DNA of 64,000 bases from Bog-532 sp965277615 (lineage in GTDB: Bacteria > Actinomycetota > Actinomycetes > Streptosporangiales > Streptosporangiaceae): positions 620,001 to 684,000 of the forward strand of contig CBDIDG010000005.1 in assembly GCA_965277615.1 (NCBI GenBank). Direction: 5' to 3'. A program made the translations under genes and the position numbers. The notes below the pieces were generated by a model. The model had not been told where the DNA came from. It saw only the letters and a list, made by a program, of their open reading frames with translations, and searched no databases. Shown here in pieces: positions 43,079 through 52,146 of this stretch (its first letter is position 1; every line of letters starts with the position of its first letter).

Positions 43079-43519
43079 TCAGCCGACGTCTGCGCTGTTC
43101 ATAGCGCGGCCGGATTCGTCCAGGGCACGAGCGTGGACGTCTTCTTCGGAGCAGAATCCCGCCCGGCTGGCTTTCAGGCACAGCAAGCCGAGAAGCCGCC
43201 CGTCCTCGCTGATGACCGCGGCCCGCCGCCGCCCGGCCGCGTTCATGGCCCGCTGTACCTGAGCCAGGCTGGCGTCTTCGAGCACGGTACGGCCCGCGAG
43301 TCGTCCCAACGGCGCGGCGGCGGCATCGGAGACCTGGCTGCGGGTGATGTCGCCGCGTTCCACCACGGCGGCCAGATATCCGGCCGGTCCGACGATCAGC
43401 GCGGCATGGACATGATCGTCATCGAAAAACTCACGGATCTCGCGGACGGTGGCGTTCAGTGGATGCCTCACCGGGGTCGTGAGCATCGCATTGGCAAGGG
43501 TGCCCACGGCCTCATTCAT
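43079..43519 (-). CDS. CBS-domain pair protein
   Basis: A 146-residue protein made of two CBS motifs: PVRHPLNATVREIREFFDDDHVHAALIVG with VVERGDI, and TVLEDASLAQVQRAMNAAGRRRAAVI with LLGLLCLKAS. CBS pairs bind adenine nucleotides and regulate partner proteins. ATG 43519; a 19-bp palindrome lies 41 nt upstream. It may sense energy status for the neighbouring molybdoenzymes, but that is inference from position only. Confidence 0.87.
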   Translation of the reverse strand: MNEAVGTLANAMLTTPVRHPLNATVREIREFFDDDHVHAALIVGPAGYLAAVVERGDITRSQVSDAAAAPLGRLAGRTVLEDASLAQVQRAMNAAGRRRAAVISEDGRLLGLLCLKASRAGFCSEEDVHARALDESGRAMNSADVG

Positions 43520-43560
43520 TGGCCCAGATTAGGTAACAGCACGTTGCTTGACCATCCCCG

Positions 43561-43579
43561 GTTGTCTCCGCGAGACAAC
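43561..43579. promoter_or_regulatory. Palindromic operator, probable PadR site 1
   Basis: GTTGTCTC-CGC-GAGACAAC has perfect 8-bp arms. It lies between the divergent CBS gene (41 nt from its ATG) and the molybdopterin oxidoreductase gene (144 nt from its ATG). A 17-mer matching 14 positions occurs before moaA/padR at 46909-46925. Confidence 0.75.
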
Positions 43580-43723
43580 CTCCTCGCCTGCCTGACCTGG
43601 GGTTACGCCTTTATCGGCCAATTTTAAATATGTGTTAAATCGAACCGCGGTGGCATTGTCGCAGGGCTTTATCCGGCGGATACTGCGGGCTTAAGCCAAT
43701 AACGGCTGGCTCGAGGAGACTTC

Positions 43724-45853
43724 ATGACTGCCACCGTGGATGAGCAGGCGACAACGACCGTACGCGGGGCATGCCCGCATGATTGCCCGGACACTTGCGC
43801 GACGCTGATCCAGGTGAGCGACGGCCGCGCGGTGGAGATGCGGGGCGACCCGGATCATCCGTTCACCCGGGGTGGCTTGTGCGTGAAGGTGAACAACTAC
43901 ATCGACAAGACCTACAGCCCGGACCGGGTGCTGTACCCGATGCGGCGCTCCGGCCCGAAGGGCAGCGGCCAGTTCACCCGCATCTCCTGGGACGAGACGC
44001 TGGATGAGATCGCCGGCCGATTCAGGTCTTCGATCGCCGAGCACGGCCCGGAGACCATCATGCCGGTCAGCTACCTGGGTACCCAGGGCATCCTGAACGG
44101 CCTCAACGTGGGCGACCCGTTCTTCAACAAGCTCGGGGCCACGATCACCGAGCGGACCTACTGCGATTCCGGGGCCTGCACCGCCTACACGATGACGATC
44201 GGCGCGACCGCAGGCGTGGACCCGGAAAGCCTGGTGCACTCCCGGTACATCGTCATCTGGGCCTGCAACATGATCTCGACCAACCTGCACCTGTGGCCGT
44301 TCGTGGCCGAGGCGCAGCGCCGCGGAGCCAAGGTCGTGGTGATCGACCCGATGCGGCATCGCACGGCCGCCCGCGCGGACTGGTACATCCCGATCCGGCC
44401 TGGCACGGACGGCGCGCTCGCGCTGGCCATGATGAACGTGATCATTGGCGAAGGGCTTACGGATGAGACCTACGTCCATGACCACACGGTCGGCTATGAG
44501 GAGCTGGCGGAGCGGGTTACCCAGTACACGCCGGAATGGGCGTCGGAGCAGACCGGGATCCCGGCCGAGGACATCCGCACCCTGGCCCGGGAGTACGCCA
44601 CCAGCCAGCCGTCGATGATCCGGATCGGGGTGGCCATTGAGCGGCAGGCCGGAGGCGGGCAGACGGTCCGCTCGATCGCCTGCCTGCCCGCGCTGACCGG
44701 GGCCTGGCGAAAGGTCGGCGGCGGCCTGCTGCAACTGCCGCTGTGGGCGTTCCCGGTGAACTGGCCCGCCATGATGCACCCGGAGCTGGCCACCCCTGGG
44801 ACGCGAGTGGTCAACCAGTACCTGCTGGGCCGGGTCCTGACCGGGGAGATGGAGCTGGACCCGCCCGTCACCGCGCTGATGGTGTACAACTCCAACCCGG
44901 TCGTGGTCTGTCCGGAACAGGACAAGATGATCGCGGGCCTGTCCCGGGAAGACCTGTTCACCGTGGTCAGCGACCACTTCATGACCGACACCGCCCGCTA
45001 CGCCGACCTGGTGCTGCCGGCCACCACTCAGCTCGAACAGCACGACATCATGTTCAGCTGGGGCCACCTGTACGTCACGCTGAACACTCCCGCCGTCGAA
45101 CCGGTCGGCGAGGCCATCTCCAACACCGAGCTGTTCCGGCAGCTGGCCGCCCGGATGGGGTTCACCGAGGACTGCTTCACCCGCACCGATGAGCAGATGA
45201 TGGCCGAAGCGTTCGACTGGTCCGCCCCCGCCATGGAAGGCGTCACCCTGGACTCGCTGCGCCAGAGCGGCTGGGCCCGGCTCAACCTTCCATCGCCCGA
45301 CGAGTACGCCCCGCACGCCGAAGGCAACTTCCCGACTCCGTCCGGAAAGGTCGAGTTCCGTTCCTCGCTGGCCGAGCAGGCGGGTAACTTCGTGGTCCCG
45401 CTGTTCCGGCAGGGCTCCAATGAGTACCAGCCCGGGGGCACCGTCGATCCGCTGCCGCACTATGTGCCGCCGCGCGAGACCGGCGAGAACGGCTACCGGC
45501 TGAGCCTCATCTCGCCCAAATCCCACGCCTACCTCAATTCCAGCGCCGCCGACCAGCCCGCCCAGCGCCGTGTTCAGGGCGAGCAGGCGGTGTACGTGCA
45601 CCCAAGCGACGCCGCCGAACGCGGCATCACCGACGGCGACGACGTCCGCGTGTTCAACGACCGCGGCCAGTTCATCGCCCTGGCCAAGGTCACCGACGAC
45701 ATCGCCGCCGGTGTGCTCATGGCCCCGATGGGCGCCTGGCGTAAGAACGCCAAAGGCCACTCCACCGTCAACGCGGTCAACCCGTTCGCCTTCGCCGACC
45801 TGGGCAACGCCCCGACATTCTCCGACACCAGGGTCGAGATCGCACCGGCCTAG
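43724..45853 (+). CDS. Molybdopterin oxidoreductase (DMSO reductase superfamily), [4Fe-4S]
   Basis: A 709-residue protein. The N-terminus has CPHDCPDTC with a fourth Cys in GGLCVKVNNY, binding a [4Fe-4S] cluster; then YSPDRVLYPMRR and ISWDETLDEIA (FDH/thiosulfate-reductase-like). A molydop-binding C-terminal domain (VYVHPSDAAERGITDGDDVRVFND) completes it. There is no Tat signal, so it is cytosolic. CDSGACTAYT near residue 147 is where the Mo ligand is expected, but the ligand residue is unclear. No electron-transfer subunit is adjacent. ATG 43724 with CGAGGAG upstream. Substrate unknown; not a canonical formate dehydrogenase. Confidence 0.9.
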   Translation: MTATVDEQATTTVRGACPHDCPDTCATLIQVSDGRAVEMRGDPDHPFTRGGLCVKVNNYIDKTYSPDRVLYPMRRSGPKGSGQFTRISWDETLDEIAGRFRSSIAEHGPETIMPVSYLGTQGILNGLNVGDPFFNKLGATITERTYCDSGACTAYTMTIGATAGVDPESLVHSRYIVIWACNMISTNLHLWPFVAEAQRRGAKVVVIDPMRHRTAARADWYIPIRPGTDGALALAMMNVIIGEGLTDETYVHDHTVGYEELAERVTQYTPEWASEQTGIPAEDIRTLAREYATSQPSMIRIGVAIERQAGGGQTVRSIACLPALTGAWRKVGGGLLQLPLWAFPVNWPAMMHPELATPGTRVVNQYLLGRVLTGEMELDPPVTALMVYNSNPVVVCPEQDKMIAGLSREDLFTVVSDHFMTDTARYADLVLPATTQLEQHDIMFSWGHLYVTLNTPAVEPVGEAISNTELFRQLAARMGFTEDCFTRTDEQMMAEAFDWSAPAMEGVTLDSLRQSGWARLNLPSPDEYAPHAEGNFPTPSGKVEFRSSLAEQAGNFVVPLFRQGSNEYQPGGTVDPLPHYVPPRETGENGYRLSLISPKSHAYLNSSAADQPAQRRVQGEQAVYVHPSDAAERGITDGDDVRVFNDRGQFIALAKVTDDIAAGVLMAPMGAWRKNAKGHSTVNAVNPFAFADLGNAPTFSDTRVEIAPA

Positions 45854-45855
45854 CG

Positions 45856-46845
45856 TCAGCCGCCGATGGCGGACATCGGCCGGGATGGCTGCAGGAACCC
45901 GGGGTCGTTGATGCCGTGGCCAGGGAGCTTGCCCGCGACGGCCCGGGTCCACTGCTCAGCGATCTCCTGGTCGCTGGCCCCGCCTCGTAGCGGCGTGCGC
46001 AGATCGGATTCGGTCCGGGCGAACAGGCAGTTGCGGATCTGGCCGTCGGCGGTCAGCCGGACCCGGTCGCAGGTACCGCAGAACGGCCGGGTCACCGAGG
46101 CGATCACGCCGACCTTGGCTGGACCACCATCGATCAGGAAGGTCTCGGCCGGTGCGGCCCCTCGCGCCGCCGGGTCGTCCGGGGTGAGCGTGTAGTTTGC
46201 GGACAGCGCGGCCAGGATCTCGTCGGCGGTCACCATCTGGGACCGCTCCCAGCCGTGCTGGGCGTCCAGCGGCATCTGCTCGATGAACCGCAGCTGGTAG
46301 CCGTGGGCCAGGCAGAACGCCAGCAGAGCCGGCGCCTCGTGGTCGTTTACGCCACGCATCAGCACCGTGTTGACCTTGACGGGGCTCAGCCCGGCGGTGG
46401 CTGCGGCGGCCAGCCCGGCCAGGACGTCGTCCAGCCGGTCGCGCCGGGTCAGCTGCTTGAACACCTGTGGCGACAGGGTGTCCAGGGACACGTTCAGCCG
46501 GTCCAGCCCGGCGGCGTGCAGCGGCTGCGCCAGCCGGGCCAGGGCGATGCCGTTGGTGGTCAGCGAGATGTCGGGCCGGGGCCGCAGCGCCGCCAGCTGC
46601 GCCACCAGTCCGGGGAGTCCGGGACGCAGCAGCGGCTCGCCGCCGGTGAGCCGGACCTCGGTAACGCCCAGGCGAGCGACCGCGATCCGGGCCAGCCGGA
46701 TGATCTCGTCGTCGGTGAGCAGCTCGGCCCGGGGCAGCCAGTCCAGTCCTTCGGCCGGCATGCAGTAGGTGCAGCGCAGGTTGCACCGGTCGGTCAGCGA
46801 GATCCGCAGGTCGGTGGCCACCCGCCCGAACGAGTCGGTCAGCAC
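45856..46845 (-). CDS. moaA: GTP 3',8-cyclase, molybdenum cofactor biosynthesis
   Basis: 329 residues, a radical-SAM enzyme. It has DRCNLRCTYCMP (CxxxCxxC cluster), LTGGEPLLRP, a second cluster in FCGTCDRVRLTADGQIRNCLF, and a C-terminal Gly-Gly (SAIGG-stop) that is essential in MoaA. It converts GTP to the precursor that MoaC turns into cPMP. GTG 46845 has GGAGGTGA 7 nt upstream (GTG 46848 also possible). It ends 2 nt from the oxidoreductase stop (convergent). No moaC/moeA here, so this is a dedicated or extra copy. Confidence 0.94.
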   Translation of the reverse strand: MLTDSFGRVATDLRISLTDRCNLRCTYCMPAEGLDWLPRAELLTDDEIIRLARIAVARLGVTEVRLTGGEPLLRPGLPGLVAQLAALRPRPDISLTTNGIALARLAQPLHAAGLDRLNVSLDTLSPQVFKQLTRRDRLDDVLAGLAAAATAGLSPVKVNTVLMRGVNDHEAPALLAFCLAHGYQLRFIEQMPLDAQHGWERSQMVTADEILAALSANYTLTPDDPAARGAAPAETFLIDGGPAKVGVIASVTRPFCGTCDRVRLTADGQIRNCLFARTESDLRTPLRGGASDQEIAEQWTRAVAGKLPGHGINDPGFLQPSRPMSAIGG

Positions 46846-46908
46846 CACGTCACCTCCGGCCCAGGTTGATACTCGGTCATCTTCTTTCACACTATGCGCG
46901 CAAAGCAG

Positions 46909-46925
46909 ATGTCTCAGCGGGACAA
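46909..46925. promoter_or_regulatory. Palindromic operator, probable PadR site 2
   Basis: ATGTCTCAGCGGGACAA matches site 1 (TTGTCTCCGCGAGACAA, 43562-43578) at 14 of 17 positions, including both TGTC/GACA halves. It lies between divergent moaA (64 nt away) and padR (about 41-47 nt away). Confidence 0.7.
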
Positions 46926-46965
46926 GTGGACACTGCTGGCCGCCGCTCTGGCCAACCAATAATGT

Positions 46966-47508
46966 GTGACGATGCTTCCGGCCAACGAGCCAGCGCTGTC
47001 GCGGTCCGAGTGGATGGCCCTGAGCGTGGTCTGTGAAGGACAGACGCACGGCCTCGCCGTCGCCCGCCTGATCGGCCCGGACGGCGAGCTGGGCCGGATC
47101 TGGCGCGTGCAAAAAGGGGTCGTCTACCGCTCCCTGGACCGGCTCGCGGACCTCGGCCTGATCCGCTCGGCCGGGGAACAGCCCTCGCATCAGGGCCCGA
47201 TCCGCTTGCTGGTTGAAGCCACCGAAGCGGGCCAGGCGGCCGCCGCGGCCTGGCAGCACCGGCCGGTTCAGCACACCCGTGACATCCGGTCTGAATTGCT
47301 GGTCAAGCTGGCCCTGCTGGACCGCTCCGGCGCCGATCCGCATGACCTGCTGACCGCCCAGCGTGCCCTGCTGGTCCCCATCGCCAGCGCGCTCCAAGAC
47401 CGGATTGCCACCGCTACCGGGTTCGACCGCACCCTGCTGCTGTGGCGGTACGAGACCGCCTCGGCCACCATCCGTTTTCTGGATGCCCTGGTGCCGAGCC
47501 CGCCTTAG
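46966..47508 (+). CDS. PadR-family transcriptional regulator
   Basis: About 180 residues. The winged helix is LSRSEWMALSVVCEGQTHGLAVARLI in pieces, with WRVQKGVVYRSLDRLADLGLIRS. The C-terminal dimerisation helices (RSELLVKLALLDRSGADPHDLLTAQRAL) are of PadR/Vir type. GTG 46966 is the longest start. TAATGT immediately precedes it, so a leaderless start at ATG 46972 is at least as likely. Positioned to control moaA, itself, and through site 1 the oxidoreductase and CBS genes. Confidence 0.87.
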   Translation: MTMLPANEPALSRSEWMALSVVCEGQTHGLAVARLIGPDGELGRIWRVQKGVVYRSLDRLADLGLIRSAGEQPSHQGPIRLLVEATEAGQAAAAAWQHRPVQHTRDIRSELLVKLALLDRSGADPHDLLTAQRALLVPIASALQDRIATATGFDRTLLLWRYETASATIRFLDALVPSPP

Positions 47509-47624
47509 CCGCCGGGCCGGACCCGGCCGCCGCTGGGTGACTGCCTCAGATCGATACTGGTGTAACGCGGCCGCCGGCCCTAAATTGACTCTCAGGCCCA
47601 AATCCCTGGGGAGGGACTCACAAC

Positions 47625-48095
47625 ATGGCAGAGATCGCCGTCACAGTAGATGGCGTCAAGTACGTCGACCAAGTCGAGCCGCGCCTGCTGCTCGTCCACT
47701 ACCTCAGGGAAGCCGTCGGGAAGACCGGCACCCCCATCGGATGCGACACCTCCAACTGCGGCGCGTGCACGGTCCTGATGGACGGCGAGTCGGTCAAGAG
47801 CTGCGCGGTGCTGGCCGTCCAGGCCGATGGCGCCCAGATCACCACCATCGAAGGCATGGCCGAGGGCGGACAGCTGCACCCGCTGCAGCAGGCGTTCCAC
47901 GAGAAGCACGCCTTGCAGTGCGGATACTGCACGCCCGGCATGATCATGGCGGCGGCGGACCTGCTGCGGGAAAACCCGCATCCCTCCGACGAGGAGATCC
48001 GGGAAGGCCTGGAAGGCAACCTGTGCCGCTGCACCGGTTACGAGAACATCGTCCGCGCCGTGCGGAGCGCCGCGGAGACGGGGGTGAACCAGTGA
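47625..48095 (+). CDS. Molybdenum hydroxylase C, small [2Fe-2S] subunit
   Basis: 156 residues: GCDTSNCGACTVLMDG with VKSC, then CGYCTPGM and NLCRCTGYENIV. CoxS-type. ATG 47625 with GGGGAGGGA upstream. It starts the operon S-L-M-coxG; its stop overlaps the large-subunit GTG (GTGA). Confidence 0.95.
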   Translation: MAEIAVTVDGVKYVDQVEPRLLLVHYLREAVGKTGTPIGCDTSNCGACTVLMDGESVKSCAVLAVQADGAQITTIEGMAEGGQLHPLQQAFHEKHALQCGYCTPGMIMAAADLLRENPHPSDEEIREGLEGNLCRCTGYENIVRAVRSAAETGVNQ

Positions 48096-50551
48096 CCGCG
48101 ATCGAGGATGCGCCCGTCGCCGAGCTGGGCCGGGCCCGGCTGCGCAAGGAGGACGCGCGGCTGATCACCGGCCAGACCAACTGGACCGACAACATCAAGC
48201 TGCCCGGCATGCTGCACGTGGCCTTCCTGCGCAGCCCGTTCGCGCACGCACGGATCAGGTCCGTGGACGTCAGCGCGGCGCGGGACGAGCCCGGCGTGAT
48301 CGCCGCCTACTCGGGCGCGGACTTCGCGGCCGAGCAGGGCAGCCTGCCCTGCGCCTGGCCGGTCACCCCGGACATCATCATCCCCGACCACCCGCCGATG
48401 GCCACCGACGAGGTGCGTTACGTGGGCGAGGCCGTGGCCTGCGTGGTGGCCCGGGACCGGTACGCAGCCGCGGACGCGCTGAACGCGATCGAGATCGACT
48501 ACGACCCGCTGCCGCCGGTGCTGGACATCAGGGACGCCATCAAGGACGGCTCGCCCAAGGTGCACGAGGCCGGCAACCAGAGCTTCGACTTCCTGTTCCA
48601 GCAGGGCGACCTGGACGCGGCGTTCACCGACGCCCCGGTCATCCTGGAGCGCACCTACCGTCAGCAACGGCTGATCCCGGCCGCGATGGAGCCCCGCGCG
48701 GTGGTGGCCTCCGACGTGGGCGGGGAGGCCACGCTGTGGTCGGCCACGCAGATCCCGCACATCCTGCGGCTCATGCTGGCCATGGTGACGGGCATTCCCG
48801 AGCAGAACCTGCGCGTCATCGCCCCCGACGTGGGCGGCGGGTTCGGATCCAAGCTGCAGGTCACCGCGGAAGAGGTGCTGGCCCTGCTGATCACGCGCAA
48901 GCTGGGGCGGCCGGTCAAGTGGACCGAGTCCCGGTCCGAAGGCAACATGACCGTGCACCACGGGCGGGACCAGTGGCAGTACATCAAGCTGGCCGCGGAC
49001 AACGACGGCCGGATCCGCGGCCTGGACGTGGACCTGCTGGCTGACATGGGCGCCTACCTGATGCTGGTCACCCCGGGCGTGCCGCTGCTCGGCGCGTTCA
49101 TGTTCCCCGGCATCTACAAGATGGACGGCTACTCGTTCCGCTGCCGGGGCGTGTTCACGACCAAGATGCCAACCGACGCCTACCGCGGCGCCGGCCGGCC
49201 GGAGGCGACGTTCGCGATCGAGCGGATCATGGACGAGCTGGCCGACCAGCTGGGCCTGGACCCGTTCGAGGTTCGCGAGCGGAACTGGATCAAGCACGAG
49301 GAGTTCCCGTTCACCACCATCGCCGGCCTGACCTACGACTCGGGTAACTACGAGGCGGCCACGGCCAAGGCGCAGGGGCTGTTCGACTACGCAGGCCTGC
49401 GCCGGGAGCAGGAGCAGCGCCGGGCCAGCGGAGACCCGGTCCAGCTTGGCATCGGCGTGTCCACGTTCACCGAGATGTGCGGCCTGGCCCCGTCCCGGGT
49501 GCTGGGCTCGCTGGCCTACGGCGCGGGCGGCTGGGAACACGCCGCGATCCGGATGCTGCCCACCGGCAAGGTCGAGGTCGTCACCGGGGCCAGCGCCCAC
49601 GGCCAGGGCCACGAGACGGCCTGGAGCCAGATCGTGGCCGACAAGCTCGGGGTCCCGTTCGAGGACATCCGGGTGCTGCACGGTGACACCCAGGTCTCGC
49701 CCAAGGGCATGGACACCTACGGCTCCCGCTCGCTGGCGGTCGGCGGCATGGCCCTGCTCTCGGCCTGCGGCAAGGTGATCGACAAGGCCAAGCCGATCGC
49801 GGCCGGCATGCTCGAGGTATCCGCCGACGACCTGGAATGGACGCCGGGACGCTTTACGGTCAAGGGCGACCCGGACAAGGGCGTGAGCATCGGCGAGATC
49901 GCGCTGGCCACGTTCGCCGCGCACGCGCTGCCGGACGGTGTCGAGCCGAACATCGACGCCGACGCCACCTACGACCCGGACAACTTCTCCTTCCCGCACG
50001 GCACCCACCTGTGCGCGACCGAGGTCGACACCGAGACCGGGTTCGTGAAGATCCACAGCTACGTGGCCGTGGACGACATCGGCAAGGTGGTCAACCCGCT
50101 GATCGCCGAGGGCCAGGTGCACGGCGGCCTGGCCCAGGGCATCGCCCAGGCCCTGTACGAGGAAGCGGTCTACGACGACGACGGCAACCTGGTCACCACC
50201 ACGCTGGCCGACTACCTGGTCCCGTCGGCGAGCGACCTGCCGTCCTACGTGACCGGGCACACCGAAAGCCTGGCCGACACCGAGCTGGGGGCCAAGGGCG
50301 TCGGCGAGGCGGGCACCATCGCTTCCACGCCGGCCGTGGTGAACGCCATCGTGGACGCGCTGCGGCCGTTCGGCATCCATGACATCACGATGCCGTGCAC
50401 GCCCGAGCGGGTGTGGCGCGCCATCCAGGACGCCCGGGGCGGCGAGCAGGCCAGCGCGGCCGAGCAGCACGAGGCCCGGCAGAACGACCAGACCCAGGGC
50501 AACAGCCCGGCCGGTATCGGCGACATCGACCAGAGTGGGAGTGCCTCATGA
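48092..50551 (+). CDS. Molybdenum hydroxylase C, large (Mo) subunit, form-II CoxL-like
   Basis: About 819 residues: DVGGGFGSKLQ, loop DAYRGAGRPEATFAIERI (form II), GQGHETAWSQIV, and catalytic glutamate in GAKGVGEAGTIA. No Cys in the loop, so the Mo-Cu site of CO dehydrogenase cannot form. A 40-residue hydrophilic tail (QASAAEQHEARQND...) is unusual. GTG 48092 overlaps the small-subunit stop; the long in-frame extension upstream is a shadow of padR and the small subunit. Confidence 0.92.
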   Translation: MTAIEDAPVAELGRARLRKEDARLITGQTNWTDNIKLPGMLHVAFLRSPFAHARIRSVDVSAARDEPGVIAAYSGADFAAEQGSLPCAWPVTPDIIIPDHPPMATDEVRYVGEAVACVVARDRYAAADALNAIEIDYDPLPPVLDIRDAIKDGSPKVHEAGNQSFDFLFQQGDLDAAFTDAPVILERTYRQQRLIPAAMEPRAVVASDVGGEATLWSATQIPHILRLMLAMVTGIPEQNLRVIAPDVGGGFGSKLQVTAEEVLALLITRKLGRPVKWTESRSEGNMTVHHGRDQWQYIKLAADNDGRIRGLDVDLLADMGAYLMLVTPGVPLLGAFMFPGIYKMDGYSFRCRGVFTTKMPTDAYRGAGRPEATFAIERIMDELADQLGLDPFEVRERNWIKHEEFPFTTIAGLTYDSGNYEAATAKAQGLFDYAGLRREQEQRRASGDPVQLGIGVSTFTEMCGLAPSRVLGSLAYGAGGWEHAAIRMLPTGKVEVVTGASAHGQGHETAWSQIVADKLGVPFEDIRVLHGDTQVSPKGMDTYGSRSLAVGGMALLSACGKVIDKAKPIAAGMLEVSADDLEWTPGRFTVKGDPDKGVSIGEIALATFAAHALPDGVEPNIDADATYDPDNFSFPHGTHLCATEVDTETGFVKIHSYVAVDDIGKVVNPLIAEGQVHGGLAQGIAQALYEEAVYDDDGNLVTTTLADYLVPSASDLPSYVTGHTESLADTELGAKGVGEAGTIASTPAVVNAIVDALRPFGIHDITMPCTPERVWRAIQDARGGEQASAAEQHEARQNDQTQGNSPAGIGDIDQSGSAS

Positions 50552-51405
50552 TCCCGGGCAAGTTCGACTACGTGCGCCCGGACACCGTGGACGATGCGGT
50601 GCGGGCGCTGGCCGACGCCGGCGACGAAGCGAAGATCATTGCGGGCGGCCAGAGCCTGCTGCCGCTGCTGCGGTTGCGGCTGGCCTACCCCGAGGTGCTG
50701 GTCGACGTGGGCGGCATCGACGAGCTCCGCGGCGTGCGGGACAGCGGGGACGCGCTCGTGATCGGCGCGCGGACCACGCTCTACCAGCTGACGCGCGATC
50801 CGCTGGTGGCCGAGCACGCGGGCCTGGTGGCCGAGGCCACCAGTGTGGTGGCGGACCCGGCGGTCCGGCACCGCGGCACGCTGGGCGGCGCCCTGGCCCA
50901 CGCCGACCCGGCCGGTGACCTGCCGGCCGTGATCCTGGCCCTGGACGGCACGCTGATCGTGCAGGGCCCGAACGGTGAGCGGGAGATCGCGGCGGCGGAC
51001 TTCTTCGTCGACTACCTGACCAGCAACCTGGAGCCGGACGAGATCCTGACCGCGATCCGGATCCCCAAGCTCGGGCCGCGCTGGGGCTACCGGTACGAGA
51101 AGTTCCACCGCACGGCCCAGTCGTGGGCCACGGTCGCCGTGGCCGCGCTGGTCCGGCGGGACAACGGCACGGTCGCCGAGGCCAGGATCGGGCTGACCAA
51201 CATGGGCACGGTCCCGATCCGGGCCACCGCCGCCGAGCAGGCCGCCCGCGGGGCCGAAGCCAGCCGGGCCGCGCTCAACGAGGCTGCCGCCCACGCCGCC
51301 GAAGGCACCGACCCGCCCGCCGACCTGCACGGGGCGCCGGACTACCGGCGGCACCTGGCCCGGGTCCTGACCGGAAGGGCGCTGGCCGCGGCGGCTAGGA
51401 TCTGA
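50548..51405 (+). CDS. Molybdenum hydroxylase C, medium (FAD) subunit
   Basis: 285 residues with KIIAGGQSLLPLLRLRL and HRGTLGGALAHADPAGDLP FAD motifs (CoxM type) and a C-terminal domain with ATVAVAALVRRDNG. ATG 50548 overlaps the large-subunit stop (ATGA). Followed 3 nt later by coxG. Confidence 0.94.
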   Translation: MIPGKFDYVRPDTVDDAVRALADAGDEAKIIAGGQSLLPLLRLRLAYPEVLVDVGGIDELRGVRDSGDALVIGARTTLYQLTRDPLVAEHAGLVAEATSVVADPAVRHRGTLGGALAHADPAGDLPAVILALDGTLIVQGPNGEREIAAADFFVDYLTSNLEPDEILTAIRIPKLGPRWGYRYEKFHRTAQSWATVAVAALVRRDNGTVAEARIGLTNMGTVPIRATAAEQAARGAEASRAALNEAAAHAAEGTDPPADLHGAPDYRRHLARVLTGRALAAAARI

Positions 51406-51408
51406 CGA

Positions 51409-52137
51409 ATGGAGCTAGAGCACTCGTTCACGGTCCCGGTCCCCGAGGATCAGGCGTGGGATGTGCTGCTGGATGTCGAGCGGGTGGCGCCCTGTATGCC
51501 GGGCGCCACCCTCGACTCGGTGGCGGGCGACGAAATCAAGGGCAAGATCAAGGTCAAGCTGGGCCCGGTCTCGATGACCTACGCCGGCACCGCGCGGTTC
51601 ACTGAGCGGGACCGGGACGCCGGAGTCGTCACCTTGGAGGCGTCCGGCAAAGAGACCCGGGGTGCGGGTACCGCCTCGGCCACGGTCCGCTCCGAGCTGC
51701 ACGGCGAGGGCGACCAGACCGAGGTGACCGTGCATACCTCGCTGAACGTAACCGGCCGCCCGGCCCAGTTCGGGCGGGGTGTGATGGCCGACGTCAGCGC
51801 CAAGCTGATCGGCATCTTCGCCAACAACCTGGCCGACATGCTGGCGACCGGGAACGGCTCGGCCGCGGCCGAGCCTGCGGTGCCCGAGCCTGCGATGCAG
51901 GCCACCGCTCACTCCAGCCCGGCGACCAGCACCGCCAGTGCCCCGGCCAGCACCACGCCCACCGAGGTGCCTAAGCCGAGGCCTGCGCCTGCGCCGGCCC
52001 CCGCGACCGGCGATGACTCGCTGAACTTGCTCCAGGTGGCCGGTCTGCCGGTACTCAAGCGGATCGCGGCCCCGGCCGCGGCGCTGCTGGCGGTACTGGG
52101 TGGCGTCCTGATCTGGCGCCGCCGCCGGCGCAAGTAA
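51409..52137 (+). CDS. coxG: CoxG-like SRPBCC protein with C-terminal membrane anchor
   Basis: 242 residues. The SRPBCC/CoxG fold is MELEHSFTVPVPEDQAWDVLLD, then APCMPGATL and GKIKVKLGPVSMTYAGTARF. A Pro/Ala/Thr-rich linker (about 155-205) leads to a hydrophobic helix (APAAALLAVLGGVLIW) with an RRRRRK stop. CoxG anchors the assembled hydroxylase at the membrane and can bind menaquinone in characterised systems. It is the last gene of operon C, 3 nt after the FAD subunit. Confidence 0.92.
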   Translation: MELEHSFTVPVPEDQAWDVLLDVERVAPCMPGATLDSVAGDEIKGKIKVKLGPVSMTYAGTARFTERDRDAGVVTLEASGKETRGAGTASATVRSELHGEGDQTEVTVHTSLNVTGRPAQFGRGVMADVSAKLIGIFANNLADMLATGNGSAAAEPAVPEPAMQATAHSSPATSTASAPASTTPTEVPKPRPAPAPAPATGDDSLNLLQVAGLPVLKRIAAPAAALLAVLGGVLIWRRRRRK

Positions 52138-52146
52138 GCCCCGTAG

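Noticed and set aside
48092..50551. Hydroxylase C as an aerobic CO dehydrogenase (coxL)
   Set aside because: The active-site loop is AYRGAGR; true Mo-Cu enzymes have a Cys-containing loop (AYxCSFR). Accessory cox genes alone do not prove CO oxidation.
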